A stretch of DNA of 41,386 nt from Candidatus Rifleibacteriota bacterium. GTDB lineage: Bacteria; Muiribacteriota; Ozemobacteria; Ozemobacterales; Ozemobacteraceae. Positions 22,157 to 30,763 of this stretch are shown here, one piece after another. The notes beneath the pieces were generated by a model. It ran no database searches. It worked only from the letters and a program-made list of their open reading frames with translations, and was not told the DNA's origin. The stretch covers positions 1 to 41,386 of the forward strand of contig JAHISQ010000072.1 of assembly GCA_018818125.1 (NCBI GenBank). Direction: 5' to 3'. The position numbers and the translations under genes were made by a program. Each line of letters starts with the position of its first letter. Positions within the stretch are counted from its first letter, which is position 1.

Positions 22157-23371
22157 ATGAAGATCCAAAATGAGATGTTGAAAGCCCTGTTGCGCGAAGC
22201 GGTAATCACTGTCCGGGAAAATTATCGGGACAGGATTGTCGTGATTTACCATAACGACGCCGATGGAATTTCTTCAGGTTATATTTTAAAAACAGCGCTT
22301 ATGCGCGCCGGTTTTCAGACAGAGATTTTCTGTCTTGAAAAACTTTATCCTGAGGCACTGAAGGTTCTTTTTCAGAAAAAAGGGGTTTTCATCATTGGCG
22401 ACCTGGGTTCAGCATTTACAAAGCTTTTGTCACACAACAATTTTCACCACAATCAGATAATTATATTGGATCATCATCAGGTTCTCCATGAAACTTCTGA
22501 CGAAAAAATTCTACTGGTTAACCCTGAAAAATGTGGTTACAGCGGCAGTACTGATATTTCAGGTGCGGGCGTCTGCTACTTGTTTGCCCTGGAACTTGAT
22601 CCCGATAATTATGATCTCTGTCCGATTGCGATGGTCGGAAATTCTGAACTTCCAGGGACTTTTCAAAGCCTGAGCAGGGAAATCCTGAATTCAGGTATAA
22701 TGTCAGGGGTAATCAGAGATGATGAGACCTCTGATGAGGGCAGTTACGAGATTCTTTTGCCCGATAAAGAATGGTATTCTCTGCCCGAAATTTTCAAAGT
22801 ATCAGACACATTGGGAACCATAGGGTACTATCAGGAAGGCTTTAATTCAGGGATTGAACTCTTTGAATTTGGCTATACTGAAGCTTTGCGCTGCTTTTAT
22901 CGCAAGCTTGATTCAGAAAAAAATGAATGCTTCCAGAGAGCTCTGGCCTGCATCGAAAAAAACGGTTATAAAAATGGAGCCGACCTGATCTGGTTTGACG
23001 CGAAAGATATTTTTGCCGGCATGGGAAACAAGGTAATTGGCTTATTTCTCTCAGAATGGAAAAAAATGTTGCCCGAGAATTTGTGCGTATACATTCTGGG
23101 AATGATGAATCTTGAGAAGGAAATTCCAGGAATTGGGGTGATTGCGCACGAAAACAAAAAGGTTTCTGGCAGATTATCTGAACGAATGCAGAAAATGGTT
23201 CTCGCTGACAGAATGCTTCCTCTTTCAGAGATCTTTGCAAAAGCAGCTGCCAGCGTGGGTGGTTTTGGAGATGGTCACAAAGTTGCTTCCAGCGCGGTCA
23301 TTCCACGAAATAAAATACTGGGATTTGTTCGATTCTCCGAGAAAATGATCAAGGACTTTGAAGAACGCTGA
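22157..23371 (+). CDS. DHH/DHHA1-family phosphoesterase (RecJ/NrnA-like)
   Basis: This 404-residue protein has the DHH superfamily motifs: VIYHNDADGISSG (motif I), GDLGS (motif II) and LDHHQ (motif III) for metal binding. The C-terminal DHHA1 domain ends in GGFGDGHKVASSA, the substrate-binding GGxGxH-like loop. Such proteins degrade single-stranded DNA, nanoRNA or cyclic dinucleotide products. The size and motif spacing are closer to archaeal-type RecJ/NrnA-like enzymes than to full bacterial RecJ. I start at ATG 22157 rather than a TTG at 22121 because the TTG lies inside the predicted -35. It is flanked by the tRNA and the sensor operon and is probably monocistronic. Confidence 0.88.
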   Translation: MKIQNEMLKALLREAVITVRENYRDRIVVIYHNDADGISSGYILKTALMRAGFQTEIFCLEKLYPEALKVLFQKKGVFIIGDLGSAFTKLLSHNNFHHNQIIILDHHQVLHETSDEKILLVNPEKCGYSGSTDISGAGVCYLFALELDPDNYDLCPIAMVGNSELPGTFQSLSREILNSGIMSGVIRDDETSDEGSYEILLPDKEWYSLPEIFKVSDTLGTIGYYQEGFNSGIELFEFGYTEALRCFYRKLDSEKNECFQRALACIEKNGYKNGADLIWFDAKDIFAGMGNKVIGLFLSEWKKMLPENLCVYILGMMNLEKEIPGIGVIAHENKKVSGRLSERMQKMVLADRMLPLSEIFAKAAASVGGFGDGHKVASSAVIPRNKILGFVRFSEKMIKDFEER

Positions 23372-23445
23372 TCAAATGTCTGCAATCAAACCAATAAACT
23401 ACCCGATAACTTGAATTAGAGGGATTTCCGCTTGGCCTCCTGTGA

Positions 23446-23474
23446 TTGACAACAGATATTGTGAATGATATATT
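23446..23474 (+). promoter_or_regulatory. Strong predicted promoter of the MEDS-histidine kinase operon
   Basis: TTGACA (23446-23451) is a full consensus -35. TATATT (23469-23474) follows after 17 bases, preceded by TG at 23466-23467 (extended -10). The start near 23481 leaves about 200 nt of untranslated leader, a length that leaves room for regulation. Confidence 0.7.
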
Positions 23475-23680
23475 CTTCATGTAGCAGTGGCATGACAAGA
23501 CTTATTTGCAGGCATAACATGATCTGTTTTTATGCGTTGTTTCGTTGCCATTCAACCGTCCTGTTTTAATTCAAATTCTTTGCAACCTGCTGTTCTGCTC
23601 GTTTAAACATGTGAATACGAGCAATCAATTACTTGCACGGCCGCATTGAGGTAGAATGTTTTTTTTTCAGGGGGGATCGT

Positions 23681-24337
23681 ATGCACTTAAAAACTTCTGA
23701 TCTATCGACAATGGAGCTTGGGTTCGGAGATTATACCTGCAACTGGGGCACGCATTTCTGTGGACTATTCGAGACTGAAGCAGAGAGAAATGCGATAATG
23801 TTCGGCTTTCTTGCCCAGGGCTATCGAGAGCAGGAGCTTCTAGTTTGTTGCCCCTGTGAATCATGTCACGATCAGGCGGTCGAAAATCTTCGCGTTGCGT
23901 GCCCGGATTTTACTCAAGCAGATCCGCATCTATTTAGGCTTTTGCACTCTAAGGAGTTGTATTATCCTGAGGGTGCCTTTTCACCTCTGGATATGCTGAA
24001 GGCTCATGATAATATCTGGGATGATAATTTGCGCCATGACAGGAAAAACGTAAGGGGAACAGCCGATATGAGCTGGGCTCTTGAGAAAGTTCCTGGAGTA
24101 GAGAACCTGATGGCCTACGAATCTCTCCTCAACACATTTATCTGGGGCAAGCAATGGATCAGTATTTGCCTTTATAATGTAAACATTTTTCCGGGTTCTA
24201 CGATCATGAAGGTTTTGCAGGTGCACCCATTTGTTATTACCGGCGGCGGTATTTTTGAAAATCCCTATTTTGTTCCACCCGAGCAGTGGCTTACCAAATA
24301 TGCCCCAGAATTTCTTAAAGTAATGAAAAGGTCCTAA
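23681..24337 (+). CDS. MEDS-domain sensory protein
   Basis: The protein has 218 residues from the ATG at 23681, which I prefer over an upstream frame start because AGGGGGG lies seven bases before it. The segment THFCGLFETEAERNAIMFGF followed by LAQGYREQELLVCCPCE is typical of the MEDS (DcmR-like sensory) domain, which occurs in methanogen and methylotroph regulators. No DNA-binding domain is attached. The stop overlaps the start of the hybrid histidine kinase by one base (TAATG), so this protein very likely provides or modulates the input of that kinase. The ligand is unknown. Confidence 0.82.
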   Translation: MHLKTSDLSTMELGFGDYTCNWGTHFCGLFETEAERNAIMFGFLAQGYREQELLVCCPCESCHDQAVENLRVACPDFTQADPHLFRLLHSKELYYPEGAFSPLDMLKAHDNIWDDNLRHDRKNVRGTADMSWALEKVPGVENLMAYESLLNTFIWGKQWISICLYNVNIFPGSTIMKVLQVHPFVITGGGIFENPYFVPPEQWLTKYAPEFLKVMKRS

Positions 24338-26226
24338 TGAAGCTATCTCATGAGGTATTGCTTTCTCTTGCTTATGTATCGCAGATTTCTGATCCTAATC
24401 TGGTCAAGTCTCAATTCATAGATTCCTTAAACGGACTTGATAAAAATTTCGTTTTTGAATCTACGGATCTTGTTCCTTCAGGGGTTCCAGAATGCCGCGT
24501 TTTCAAGATTGCAACGCCTCGTTTTTCTTTTGGCTATGTCGTGATTGCCGAAAACCCCGAGATTGATGATGAAACGCGAGCGGTCTTCAGAAATGCCTTT
24601 CAGTTTCTGGCAGTAATAATGGAAAACAGGGCTCAGGCTCTTGAGCTGGCAGCAAAGAATAAGTCTCTGTTACAGGAAAGTGAAGCAAAATTCGCGCATG
24701 TTTTTGAAGCGGCAAATGTTGGCAAGTCGATCACCTCGCTGGATGGAAAAATCGAGGTTAATAAGGCGTTTTGCGAGCTTGTGGGATACTCTCCAGAAGA
24801 AATGCGAGAGAAGAAATGGCAGGACATCACTCCGCCGGATGAAATCAAGTTTACCGAGAATTTGCTGACACCTCTTTTAAAAGGCGAAAAGGATTCGATT
24901 CGTTTTAACAAGAGATATGTTCACAAAAATGGATCTTTCGTCTGGGCAGATGTCAGTGTTGCCATACAGCGCGATAATGATGGTAAGCCCCAGCACTTTA
25001 TTACAACAATTGTTGACATAACCGACCGAATAAATGCTGAGCTGGAAAAGGAGAGACTGCAACTCGACCTTGTTCAGGCCCAGAAAATGGATGCTATTGG
25101 TAAGCTGGCCGGTGGGGTGGCTCATGACTATAATAATGTTCTCAGCGTAATTCTTGGTTATACGGAAATGGCTTTGGAAAGAGTGGATCCAAATGATTCG
25201 CTGCATGCCGACCTGCAGGAAGTTTATAACGCTGCGCAGTGCTCAGCCGATATTACTCGTCAACTGCTGGCCTTTGCTCGCAAGCAGGTTGCCGTTCCCA
25301 AGGTTCTCGATTTGAACAATACTCTCGAAGGCATGCTGAAAATGTTGCGGCGACTCATTGGCGAAGATATTGATCTCGTCTGGGTGCCTGTAAGGGACTT
25401 GTGGTCGATCAAGTTTGATCCTTCACAGCTTGATCAAATCCTGACCAATCTATGCATTAATGCGCGCGATGCGATTGGTGGCGTGGGTAAAGTCTCTATC
25501 GAGTTTGAGAACAAGACTATTGATGAGGGTTTTAGTCAGAATCATTTTGATTTTGTTCCTGGAGAATTTGTTCAATTGACTGTGAGCGACAATGGCTGTG
25601 GTATGGACAGAGAGACTCTGACCAATATTTTCGAGCCATTTTTTACGACAAAAGATCTCGGTCATGGAACCGGTCTTGGTCTGGCCACAGTATATGGCAT
25701 TGTCAGACAAAATAATGGCTTTGTTAATGTCTACAGTGAGCCTGGAAAAGGCACTGCCTTTAAAATTTACCTGCCACGTCATGTGGGAGAAGTCGAGGAA
25801 TTGTCAGTTCAAGATGATTTTAACGCAGCTCTGGGTCGCGGTGAAACTGTTCTGATTGTTGAAGACGAAGTTTCAATCTTGAAGCTGGCTACTAAAATTC
25901 TTAAAAGCAATGGATACAATGTGATCGGCGCCACGAACCCATGTGAAGCCTTGATCTTAGCCGAGAAGCATGCAGGTGATATTCATCTGCTGATTACAGA
26001 TGTGATTCTTCCCGAGCTAAACGGAAGGCAATTGTCAGAGAGGTTGTGTGCGTTATATCCGAAAATTAAGGTTTTGTTCATGTCGGGTTATACTGCTGAT
26101 GTAATAGCCCGTCGCGGCATAATCGATGAAGGTGTTAATTTTATTCAAAAACCCTTCTCGGTAAATAACTTCACTGCTAAAGCCAGGCATGCAATTGATC
26201 AAAATGGAATACGGGCAAAAAAATAA
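24337..26226 (+). CDS. PAS-containing hybrid histidine kinase with C-terminal receiver
   Basis: This is a 629-residue soluble kinase with no membrane segment. The order is an uncharacterised N-terminal region (1-105), a PAS domain (about 116-235), HisKA with the H-box GGVAHDYNNVLSVI (His263), HATPase with NLCINARDAI, DNGCGM and GHGTGLGLATVYGIV, and a receiver domain (about 505-620) with Asp555 in LLITDVILPEL. It is translationally coupled to the MEDS protein, and the two should form one sensory unit. Phosphate would pass from His263 to Asp555 and then to a histidine phosphotransferase or response regulator encoded elsewhere; none is adjacent. Confidence 0.95.
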   Translation: MKLSHEVLLSLAYVSQISDPNLVKSQFIDSLNGLDKNFVFESTDLVPSGVPECRVFKIATPRFSFGYVVIAENPEIDDETRAVFRNAFQFLAVIMENRAQALELAAKNKSLLQESEAKFAHVFEAANVGKSITSLDGKIEVNKAFCELVGYSPEEMREKKWQDITPPDEIKFTENLLTPLLKGEKDSIRFNKRYVHKNGSFVWADVSVAIQRDNDGKPQHFITTIVDITDRINAELEKERLQLDLVQAQKMDAIGKLAGGVAHDYNNVLSVILGYTEMALERVDPNDSLHADLQEVYNAAQCSADITRQLLAFARKQVAVPKVLDLNNTLEGMLKMLRRLIGEDIDLVWVPVRDLWSIKFDPSQLDQILTNLCINARDAIGGVGKVSIEFENKTIDEGFSQNHFDFVPGEFVQLTVSDNGCGMDRETLTNIFEPFFTTKDLGHGTGLGLATVYGIVRQNNGFVNVYSEPGKGTAFKIYLPRHVGEVEELSVQDDFNAALGRGETVLIVEDEVSILKLATKILKSNGYNVIGATNPCEALILAEKHAGDIHLLITDVILPELNGRQLSERLCALYPKIKVLFMSGYTADVIARRGIIDEGVNFIQKPFSVNNFTAKARHAIDQNGIRAKK

Positions 26227-26342
26227 TTTTCTGAAAAGGCATGGAAGCTTTTGATCAACGATTTTAGCGTTTTCCTAACATTGCATAGTTAAACTGGTGA
26301 TTAACACTGTCAAGTTTCGTGCCAAGTTTTTTTGCGAGAAGC

Positions 26343-26371
26343 TTGCTTTTTGTTTAATTATTTGGTATAAT
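26343..26371 (+). promoter_or_regulatory. Strong extended -10 promoter of the gene at 26454
   Basis: TTGCTT (26343-26348) and a consensus TATAAT (26366-26371) have a 17-base spacer, with TGG directly before the -10. The start near 26378 gives a leader of about 75 nt. Confidence 0.75.
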
Positions 26372-26453
26372 GCGCAACCGTAAAAAAACAACCGGAGCAA
26401 CTCGTTAGAGCAAACCGTCCGGAAGTGATGAAATATAATAAGAGGTTCCCCCT

Positions 26454-27065
26454 ATGTTCCCAACAATTTTCAACCCACGTCGTACGCTGATTTGTTTCCT
26501 TCTCGCATTTGTAGCAGTATTATTCTCTGCGAACTCAATTCCTGCGATGTCGAATTTACCACCAGCGTTCACTAATATTGAAGTTCAAGAAGTTGCTGCA
26601 CCCAGTAATTTTGAAAACACCCGCCGCTTTTTTATTACCTACTTTAATGAGATTGAAGGCAGCAAAATGCAGGTTTTCCCGACTCGCGAAGAAAAATTGC
26701 GCGATGTTGACCTGATTCTGGCTCGCGTTGTCAGGCAGTATCTTAATGACGAATACGAAGCTAATGGCAAATGGATGGATGAGCACGTTGTCGAAGACGC
26801 TAATCTTGGTCAGATACTTGATCTGGTGAACCAGGATTATCTATCTAAGAGCTGGAACAAGGATAATGTAAATGGTCTTCGCCAGTATGTTCATAAATAT
26901 AGCGAATATCTTCAGCTTTACACCCTTAATGTTTACCTCGACTATAATGTCGGCAAAGGCGAATATTTCAGCGGTATGGACATCAATCCAATCCTTCTGA
27001 AGCTCAACAATGGCAACTACCCTGATGTCGCCAACTTCATTCAGGTAAAATACTCCGACAAATAG
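26454..27065 (+). CDS. Secreted or anchored protein of unknown function
   Basis: The 203-residue product begins with a basic start and a hydrophobic signal (TLICFLLAFVAVLFSANSIPA), then a mainly helical charged domain. DVDLILARVVRQYLNDEYEANG and the Tyr/Asn-rich end (LQLYTLNVYLDYNVGKGEYF) are distinctive, but I do not recognise a family. The gene has one of the best promoters in the window, an AAGAGG ribosome binding site and a terminator, so it is probably well expressed and monocistronic. It is exported; the function is unknown. Confidence 0.72.
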   Translation: MFPTIFNPRRTLICFLLAFVAVLFSANSIPAMSNLPPAFTNIEVQEVAAPSNFENTRRFFITYFNEIEGSKMQVFPTREEKLRDVDLILARVVRQYLNDEYEANGKWMDEHVVEDANLGQILDLVNQDYLSKSWNKDNVNGLRQYVHKYSEYLQLYTLNVYLDYNVGKGEYFSGMDINPILLKLNNGNYPDVANFIQVKYSDK

Positions 27066-27086
27066 TCGTCAGTAAGAAAAACACAG

Positions 27087-27121
27087 AAGCTGCTTCATAG
27101 TAATATGGGGCAGCTTTTTTG
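27087..27121 (+). terminator. Rho-independent terminator after the secreted protein gene
   Basis: AAGCTGCTTC (27087-27096) pairs with GGGGCAGCTT (27107-27116), with two G-U pairs and a 10-nt loop, followed by a T-run. Confidence 0.85.
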
Positions 27122-27214
27122 CTTTAATGAAAGCGCATTAATTGTAATACAAAAAGAATGAAGAAAAAGAAGAAAAACTGTGCACGGAACCTTCCGGTTT
27201 CAGGTTCTTCTGAG

Positions 27215-27220
27215 TATAAT
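27215..27220 (+). promoter_or_regulatory. Consensus -10 of the endonuclease gene, leaderless geometry
   Basis: TATAAT lies six bases before the ATG at 27227. The -35 region (TTCCGG at 27192-27197, 17-base spacer) is weak. The position implies a transcript that starts at or next to the ATG. Confidence 0.5.
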
Positions 27221-27226
27221 TGTTTC

Positions 27227-28150
27227 ATGATATTTAATCGCAAGACTTCTTATTTGCTGTTGTTAGTGCTTTTTGCTACGGCTCTGGCCACGTCGGTTAC
27301 GGCTCAGGAGGAGCAGTCGACCGAAAATAACCGGTTACGGGTACATAGCGAAGCTGTTCGTCTGCTTGAAAAGATCGAGCTTGAGTCTCCGCGCTCACAC
27401 TCTGATCTGGTTAAGCTGCGCGAAAAAATGCAATTTATCTACGACACTCCGTTGTTTTTAAACAGTGGTGTTTCATCGGACATGCCGGGTCTTATGCTGG
27501 CACGAAGAAACTCGAGATCTCGCAATGCCGACTGGTCTGCATTTTATGATTCACTTAAAGGGCTCAAAGATGATGAGTTGCGTGCGCGCCTGAAAGAAAA
27601 GCTGGAAAAGCAGGTGGCGCTTGATTATGGTGATTCACGTCGTTATATCATGCTCAAAATCGACAACCATGATAGCTATGTCGAATGTGTTTACACTGGC
27701 AAAGTCCTGGCAGTCACCGAAATGCCCAAGCCAACTGTAATGAATGTTGAGCATACCTGGCCGCAGTCGCATGGCGCGACTGGTGTTGCCAAAGGTGATC
27801 TGCATCATCTTTTTCCCACTGACCCGGTTGCCAATTCCACCCGCAGCAGTCTTCCCTTTGGTAACGTTGACAAGCCTAAATGGCAGGATGGTGGTAGCGA
27901 ATGTGACCAGAAGCGTTTCGAAGTCAGAGGAAAAAGTCGTGGAAATACTGCTCGCGCCATCTTCTATTTTGCGACAAGATATGGTAAAACTATAAGTAGT
28001 GGTGAGGAAGAAACTTTGCGTGTCTGGCATCGTGAAGATCCGGTAGATGCTGACGAACGTGCCCGTAATGACCGTGTTGAAGCAGTTCAGGGTAATCGCA
28101 ATCCGTTTGTAGACAAACCTGAACTTGTTGAATATATTAGTGATTTCTAG
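27227..28150 (+). CDS. Secreted endonuclease I family nuclease (His-Me finger)
   Basis: This 307-residue protein starts with a signal peptide (SYLLLLVLFATALATSVTAQ). The catalytic core of the endonuclease I/NucM family is clear: NVEHTWPQSHG, then GDLHHLFPTDPVANSTRSSL, followed by RGNTARAIFYFATRYG and WHREDPVDADERARNDRVEA. GNRNPFVDKPELV near the end is the final signature. These metal-dependent enzymes cut DNA non-specifically outside the cytoplasm, for nutrition or against extracellular DNA. I use ATG 27227, which gives the signal peptide a normal length and fits the TATAAT just upstream; a longer frame from 27158 would put 23 residues, mostly polar or basic, in front. Confidence 0.93.
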   Translation: MIFNRKTSYLLLLVLFATALATSVTAQEEQSTENNRLRVHSEAVRLLEKIELESPRSHSDLVKLREKMQFIYDTPLFLNSGVSSDMPGLMLARRNSRSRNADWSAFYDSLKGLKDDELRARLKEKLEKQVALDYGDSRRYIMLKIDNHDSYVECVYTGKVLAVTEMPKPTVMNVEHTWPQSHGATGVAKGDLHHLFPTDPVANSTRSSLPFGNVDKPKWQDGGSECDQKRFEVRGKSRGNTARAIFYFATRYGKTISSGEEETLRVWHREDPVDADERARNDRVEAVQGNRNPFVDKPELVEYISDF

Positions 28151-28167
28151 ATCCTAACCAACCTTTT

Positions 28168-28193
28168 GGGGCGGCTACTGCCGCCTTTTTTTT
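28168..28193 (+). terminator. Terminator of the endonuclease gene
   Basis: GGCGGC (28170-28175) pairs with GCCGCC (28180-28185) around TACT, followed by eight T residues. Confidence 0.9.
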
Positions 28194-28266
28194 GTACGCC
28201 GCATTGCTTTTCTTTGAATTTGTGATAGCTTATAGGATGTATCAGCGTCACAAACATGGAGGTTTT

Positions 28267-28911
28267 ATGCTAAAAGTTATTCGCAGGGTCTTGTTTACTG
28301 TGCTTGTTGTAGTGCTGTTTTCTCCTGCCGCTCTTATGGCCAGAGGTTATGCATATTATAAGGTGCAGGTTGGCGCGCCTTTCACTCATTTCGATATCGA
28401 AGACATTTATCATCAGCGCTGGGTAAGCACTTACCTGCGCGGCAAGCCGATCATCATCCTTACCGGCCACCGCTATCAGCGCTACGAAATGCTAAAATGG
28501 GCCGAAACTTTTCGCCGCGAATTTGGTTTGCCGGGCCTTGCGCATCTGCTGTGGGTTGTGAATCTGCGCAGTTTTCCCTGGTCCACCAGTCGAGGCACTG
28601 TTATCAGTCAATGGCGGGATTTTAACGCTCCCATCCCGGTTCTTATGGACTGGCAAGGCATGGTCGGTAAAAGTCTTAAGGTTAATTACAATGTTCCGAA
28701 TATCATTATCATCGACGCCTTTGGCAGACTGGCTCTGCACGAAATGCATACCTATAATCCCGAAGTTTACGCTGCCGTATCAGCAAGGGTAAAGAGTCTG
28801 CTCTCGGTTAACCCCGGAGTAGACCCTTATATGTCGCCAATGATGGCGCAGCCCGTAGTTCCCGGTGTACCCGTAGGCAGTCCGGCAGGCCGTCGCGGCG
28901 ACTCCCTCTGA
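28267..28911 (+). CDS. Secreted thioredoxin-fold protein lacking the CxxC motif
   Basis: The 214-residue product has an N-terminal signal or anchor (VLFTVLVVVLFSPAALMA). A thioredoxin/peroxiredoxin-like core follows: VGAPFTHFDIEDI, GKPIIILTGHRYQRYEMLKW, PIPVLMDWQGMVGKSLKVNY and NVPNIIIIDAFGRLALHEMH. The place normally holding the catalytic Cys reads TGHRYQRYE, and no cysteine exists in the protein, so it cannot be a redox enzyme. The last 30 residues are Pro/Gly/Met-rich. I use ATG 28267, with GGAGG four bases upstream. It probably has a structural or chaperone-like role in the envelope. Confidence 0.72.
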   Translation: MLKVIRRVLFTVLVVVLFSPAALMARGYAYYKVQVGAPFTHFDIEDIYHQRWVSTYLRGKPIIILTGHRYQRYEMLKWAETFRREFGLPGLAHLLWVVNLRSFPWSTSRGTVISQWRDFNAPIPVLMDWQGMVGKSLKVNYNVPNIIIIDAFGRLALHEMHTYNPEVYAAVSARVKSLLSVNPGVDPYMSPMMAQPVVPGVPVGSPAGRRGDSL

Positions 28912-28931
28912 TGTAACTTATTGAACTGCAC

Positions 28932-28971
28932 AAAAAGGCAGTCAGCTGTATGTGTAGCTGACTGCCTTTTT
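28932..28971. terminator. Bidirectional terminator between convergent genes
   Basis: AAAAAGGCAGTCAGCT (28932-28947) pairs perfectly with AGCTGACTGCCTTTTT (28956-28971), an 8-nt loop and 16-bp stem. It serves the thioredoxin-fold gene and the glycolipid operon that ends at 28989. Confidence 0.94.
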
Positions 28972-28988
28972 GTTGCTGGCGAATCCCT

Positions 28989-30281
28989 CTATTTTTCGGC
29001 GAATACCTTTATTTCTGATGGTCGCAGCGAGTAGTTGAGCTCTTGTGGAACCACAGTGAAGGTATTTTCAGGGCTGATGTCGATGAATGATTTTGAGCCG
29101 ATTATAGCTGAGAGATCAGGTATGTAGACATGCTGGTGATTGAGGCTGTCTTTGTTAAGAATAACAAAGACCGTTTTCATTCCGGGTTGTGATTTTTTAA
29201 AGCAGAACACATTCGGCCAGTTCGCCTGATCGACTATTTCGATACCGGGTTCGGTTTTGAGAACTGGGTATTGATCCTTCATTTCGGATATATTTTTGAG
29301 ATATCCGCTCAAATCAATTTCGGTTTCTTCCCACCAGGTTGGGTCAGTTTTGACGACGTTGAGCGCTTTGTGGAAACCATATTCAAAGCCAGTCGGAATC
29401 ATATAGCCCGAGCTGAACAGCGCAGAGAAAAGCATCTGTCGCTTAACCGCAGCAAGGTCGCCTTTGAGTTGCTCCAGCAGTCTTGGTGTGTCATGAGACT
29501 CCGGGAAAGCAATCGATGGTTTAAGTTTCGATAGTTTGTCGTATTGTTCCATGGCCCAGGGTTCGTTAAAATCCCAGTATTTAATCGAATTGAACAGATA
29601 GTCGAAGCCCATGCCAGCGAGTTCGACTACCTGTTTGAAATCGCAGCCAAGTGACTCGGCCAGGAACAGGCAGCCAGGCTTTTGGACACGCGCTTTCTGC
29701 ATTAGATCGTTCCATAGATCGCCCGGCACCTGATAGGCCATATCGCAGCGAAAGCCATCGACGCCCATTTCAATATAATATGACATCATCTTCCACCAGA
29801 ACTGCCAGAGATTCTCGCGGTCTTTGGATTCAAAGTTGTCAACCTCGGCGAGGTCGCCCCACGCAACCCATTTGCCATCATGCATGGCACCCGGGTTGAT
29901 GACCTTGCCCTGCTCGTCGCGCTTATACCAGTCGGGATGTTCTTCGATCAGAGTGCAGTCAATGGCGGTATGATTGATTACCAGATCCATTATGAAGAGC
30001 ATACCGCGTTTGTGGCAGGCTTTGATAAAATCGCGCAGCTGCTCTGCCGGTGCTTTTGCAGAGTCATTGTGAATAAAAAGCGGGTTGAATTTATAGTAAT
30101 CTTTTGGCGAATAGAGGCTGCCGCTGAAGCCCGGGTAATGAAATGGGTTCACCCAGATCATGTTGAATCCCATGTCTCTAATGCGGTCGAGATGCTCACT
30201 CCATTTGCTCATGCTGCCAAGCAGGCGTGGGTAGAGGTTATACAGCTTTATGCTGTCGTTGCCGAGCAATGGGTGATTCAT
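28989..30281 (-). CDS. GH13 alpha-amylase family enzyme (cytoplasmic)
   Basis: This 430-residue protein has the GH13 (beta/alpha)8 catalytic motifs: DLVINH (99-104), GVDGFRCDMA with the nucleophile Asp180, LFLAES with the acid/base Glu209, and FPESHD with Asp264. The start, KLYNLYPRLLG and MGFNMIWVNPFHYPG, and SLYSPKDYYKFNP resemble the group containing glucosyl- and maltosyl-transferases. No signal peptide is present, so it acts in the cytoplasm, on glycogen-like or trehalose-like substrates. It is the last gene of the operon 33434-28989 and overlaps the preceding gene by four bases (ATGA). Hydrolysis versus transglycosylation cannot be decided here. Confidence 0.88.
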   Translation of the reverse strand: MNHPLLGNDSIKLYNLYPRLLGSMSKWSEHLDRIRDMGFNMIWVNPFHYPGFSGSLYSPKDYYKFNPLFIHNDSAKAPAEQLRDFIKACHKRGMLFIMDLVINHTAIDCTLIEEHPDWYKRDEQGKVINPGAMHDGKWVAWGDLAEVDNFESKDRENLWQFWWKMMSYYIEMGVDGFRCDMAYQVPGDLWNDLMQKARVQKPGCLFLAESLGCDFKQVVELAGMGFDYLFNSIKYWDFNEPWAMEQYDKLSKLKPSIAFPESHDTPRLLEQLKGDLAAVKRQMLFSALFSSGYMIPTGFEYGFHKALNVVKTDPTWWEETEIDLSGYLKNISEMKDQYPVLKTEPGIEIVDQANWPNVFCFKKSQPGMKTVFVILNKDSLNHQHVYIPDLSAIIGSKSFIDISPENTFTVVPQELNYSLRPSEIKVFAEK

Positions 30282-30763
30282 GGTGATTCCTCCTCAGGTT
30301 TTTTTCGTAATTCATTCAGGGCGGTGATGATACTGTTGATTTCTTTGCGATTAACGCTTTTATAAAATTCTCTATCACCCTGTGAAGTTTTGAGCAGAAT
30401 ACTTGTAAAAATTTCGTCCTTCTCGCCTGTTTCGCTGGTTTTTATGCCCAGCCAGTCGCTGCTTTTAAGGTCAATTGTCAGGGCCGGTTCGCGCAGATTC
30501 TGGTAAAAGTGAAAGCCCTGCTCAGTCTTGCGCACTGTGAGGCTTTGAAACATCAGTGAACGCCCCATAAAGAAGAAGAGCATAAAAAAGCCGGCACAAA
30601 AGAGCAGTTCGCCCCATTGTTCTGCTTTGATGCCGTTGTACACGAGAAACAACACGGGTACGACAAAGGCCATGGTCAGCAGAAAAATGCCGACCGCAAT
30701 TTCCAGAAGCGGGTAATAGGTAAACGCTGGCAGCTTAGAACCAGCACTCTCCCAACTTATCAT
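30278..30763 (-). CDS. Small two-helix membrane protein
   Basis: The 161-residue protein has two membrane segments (about residues 20-43 and 52-70) and a soluble C-terminal domain of about 85 residues with a beta-rich pattern (SLTVRKTEQGFHFYQNLREP, TIDLKSSDWLGIK). This looks like the photosynthetic-reaction-centre-unrelated PH-like cytoplasmic domains seen in small membrane proteins; no family is certain. It overlaps the genes on both sides by one and four bases, so it is strictly co-translated with the ArnT-like transferase and the GH13 enzyme. Confidence 0.7.
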   Translation of the reverse strand: MISWESAGSKLPAFTYYPLLEIAVGIFLLTMAFVVPVLFLVYNGIKAEQWGELLFCAGFFMLFFFMGRSLMFQSLTVRKTEQGFHFYQNLREPALTIDLKSSDWLGIKTSETGEKDEIFTSILLKTSQGDREFYKSVNRKEINSIITALNELRKKPEEESP

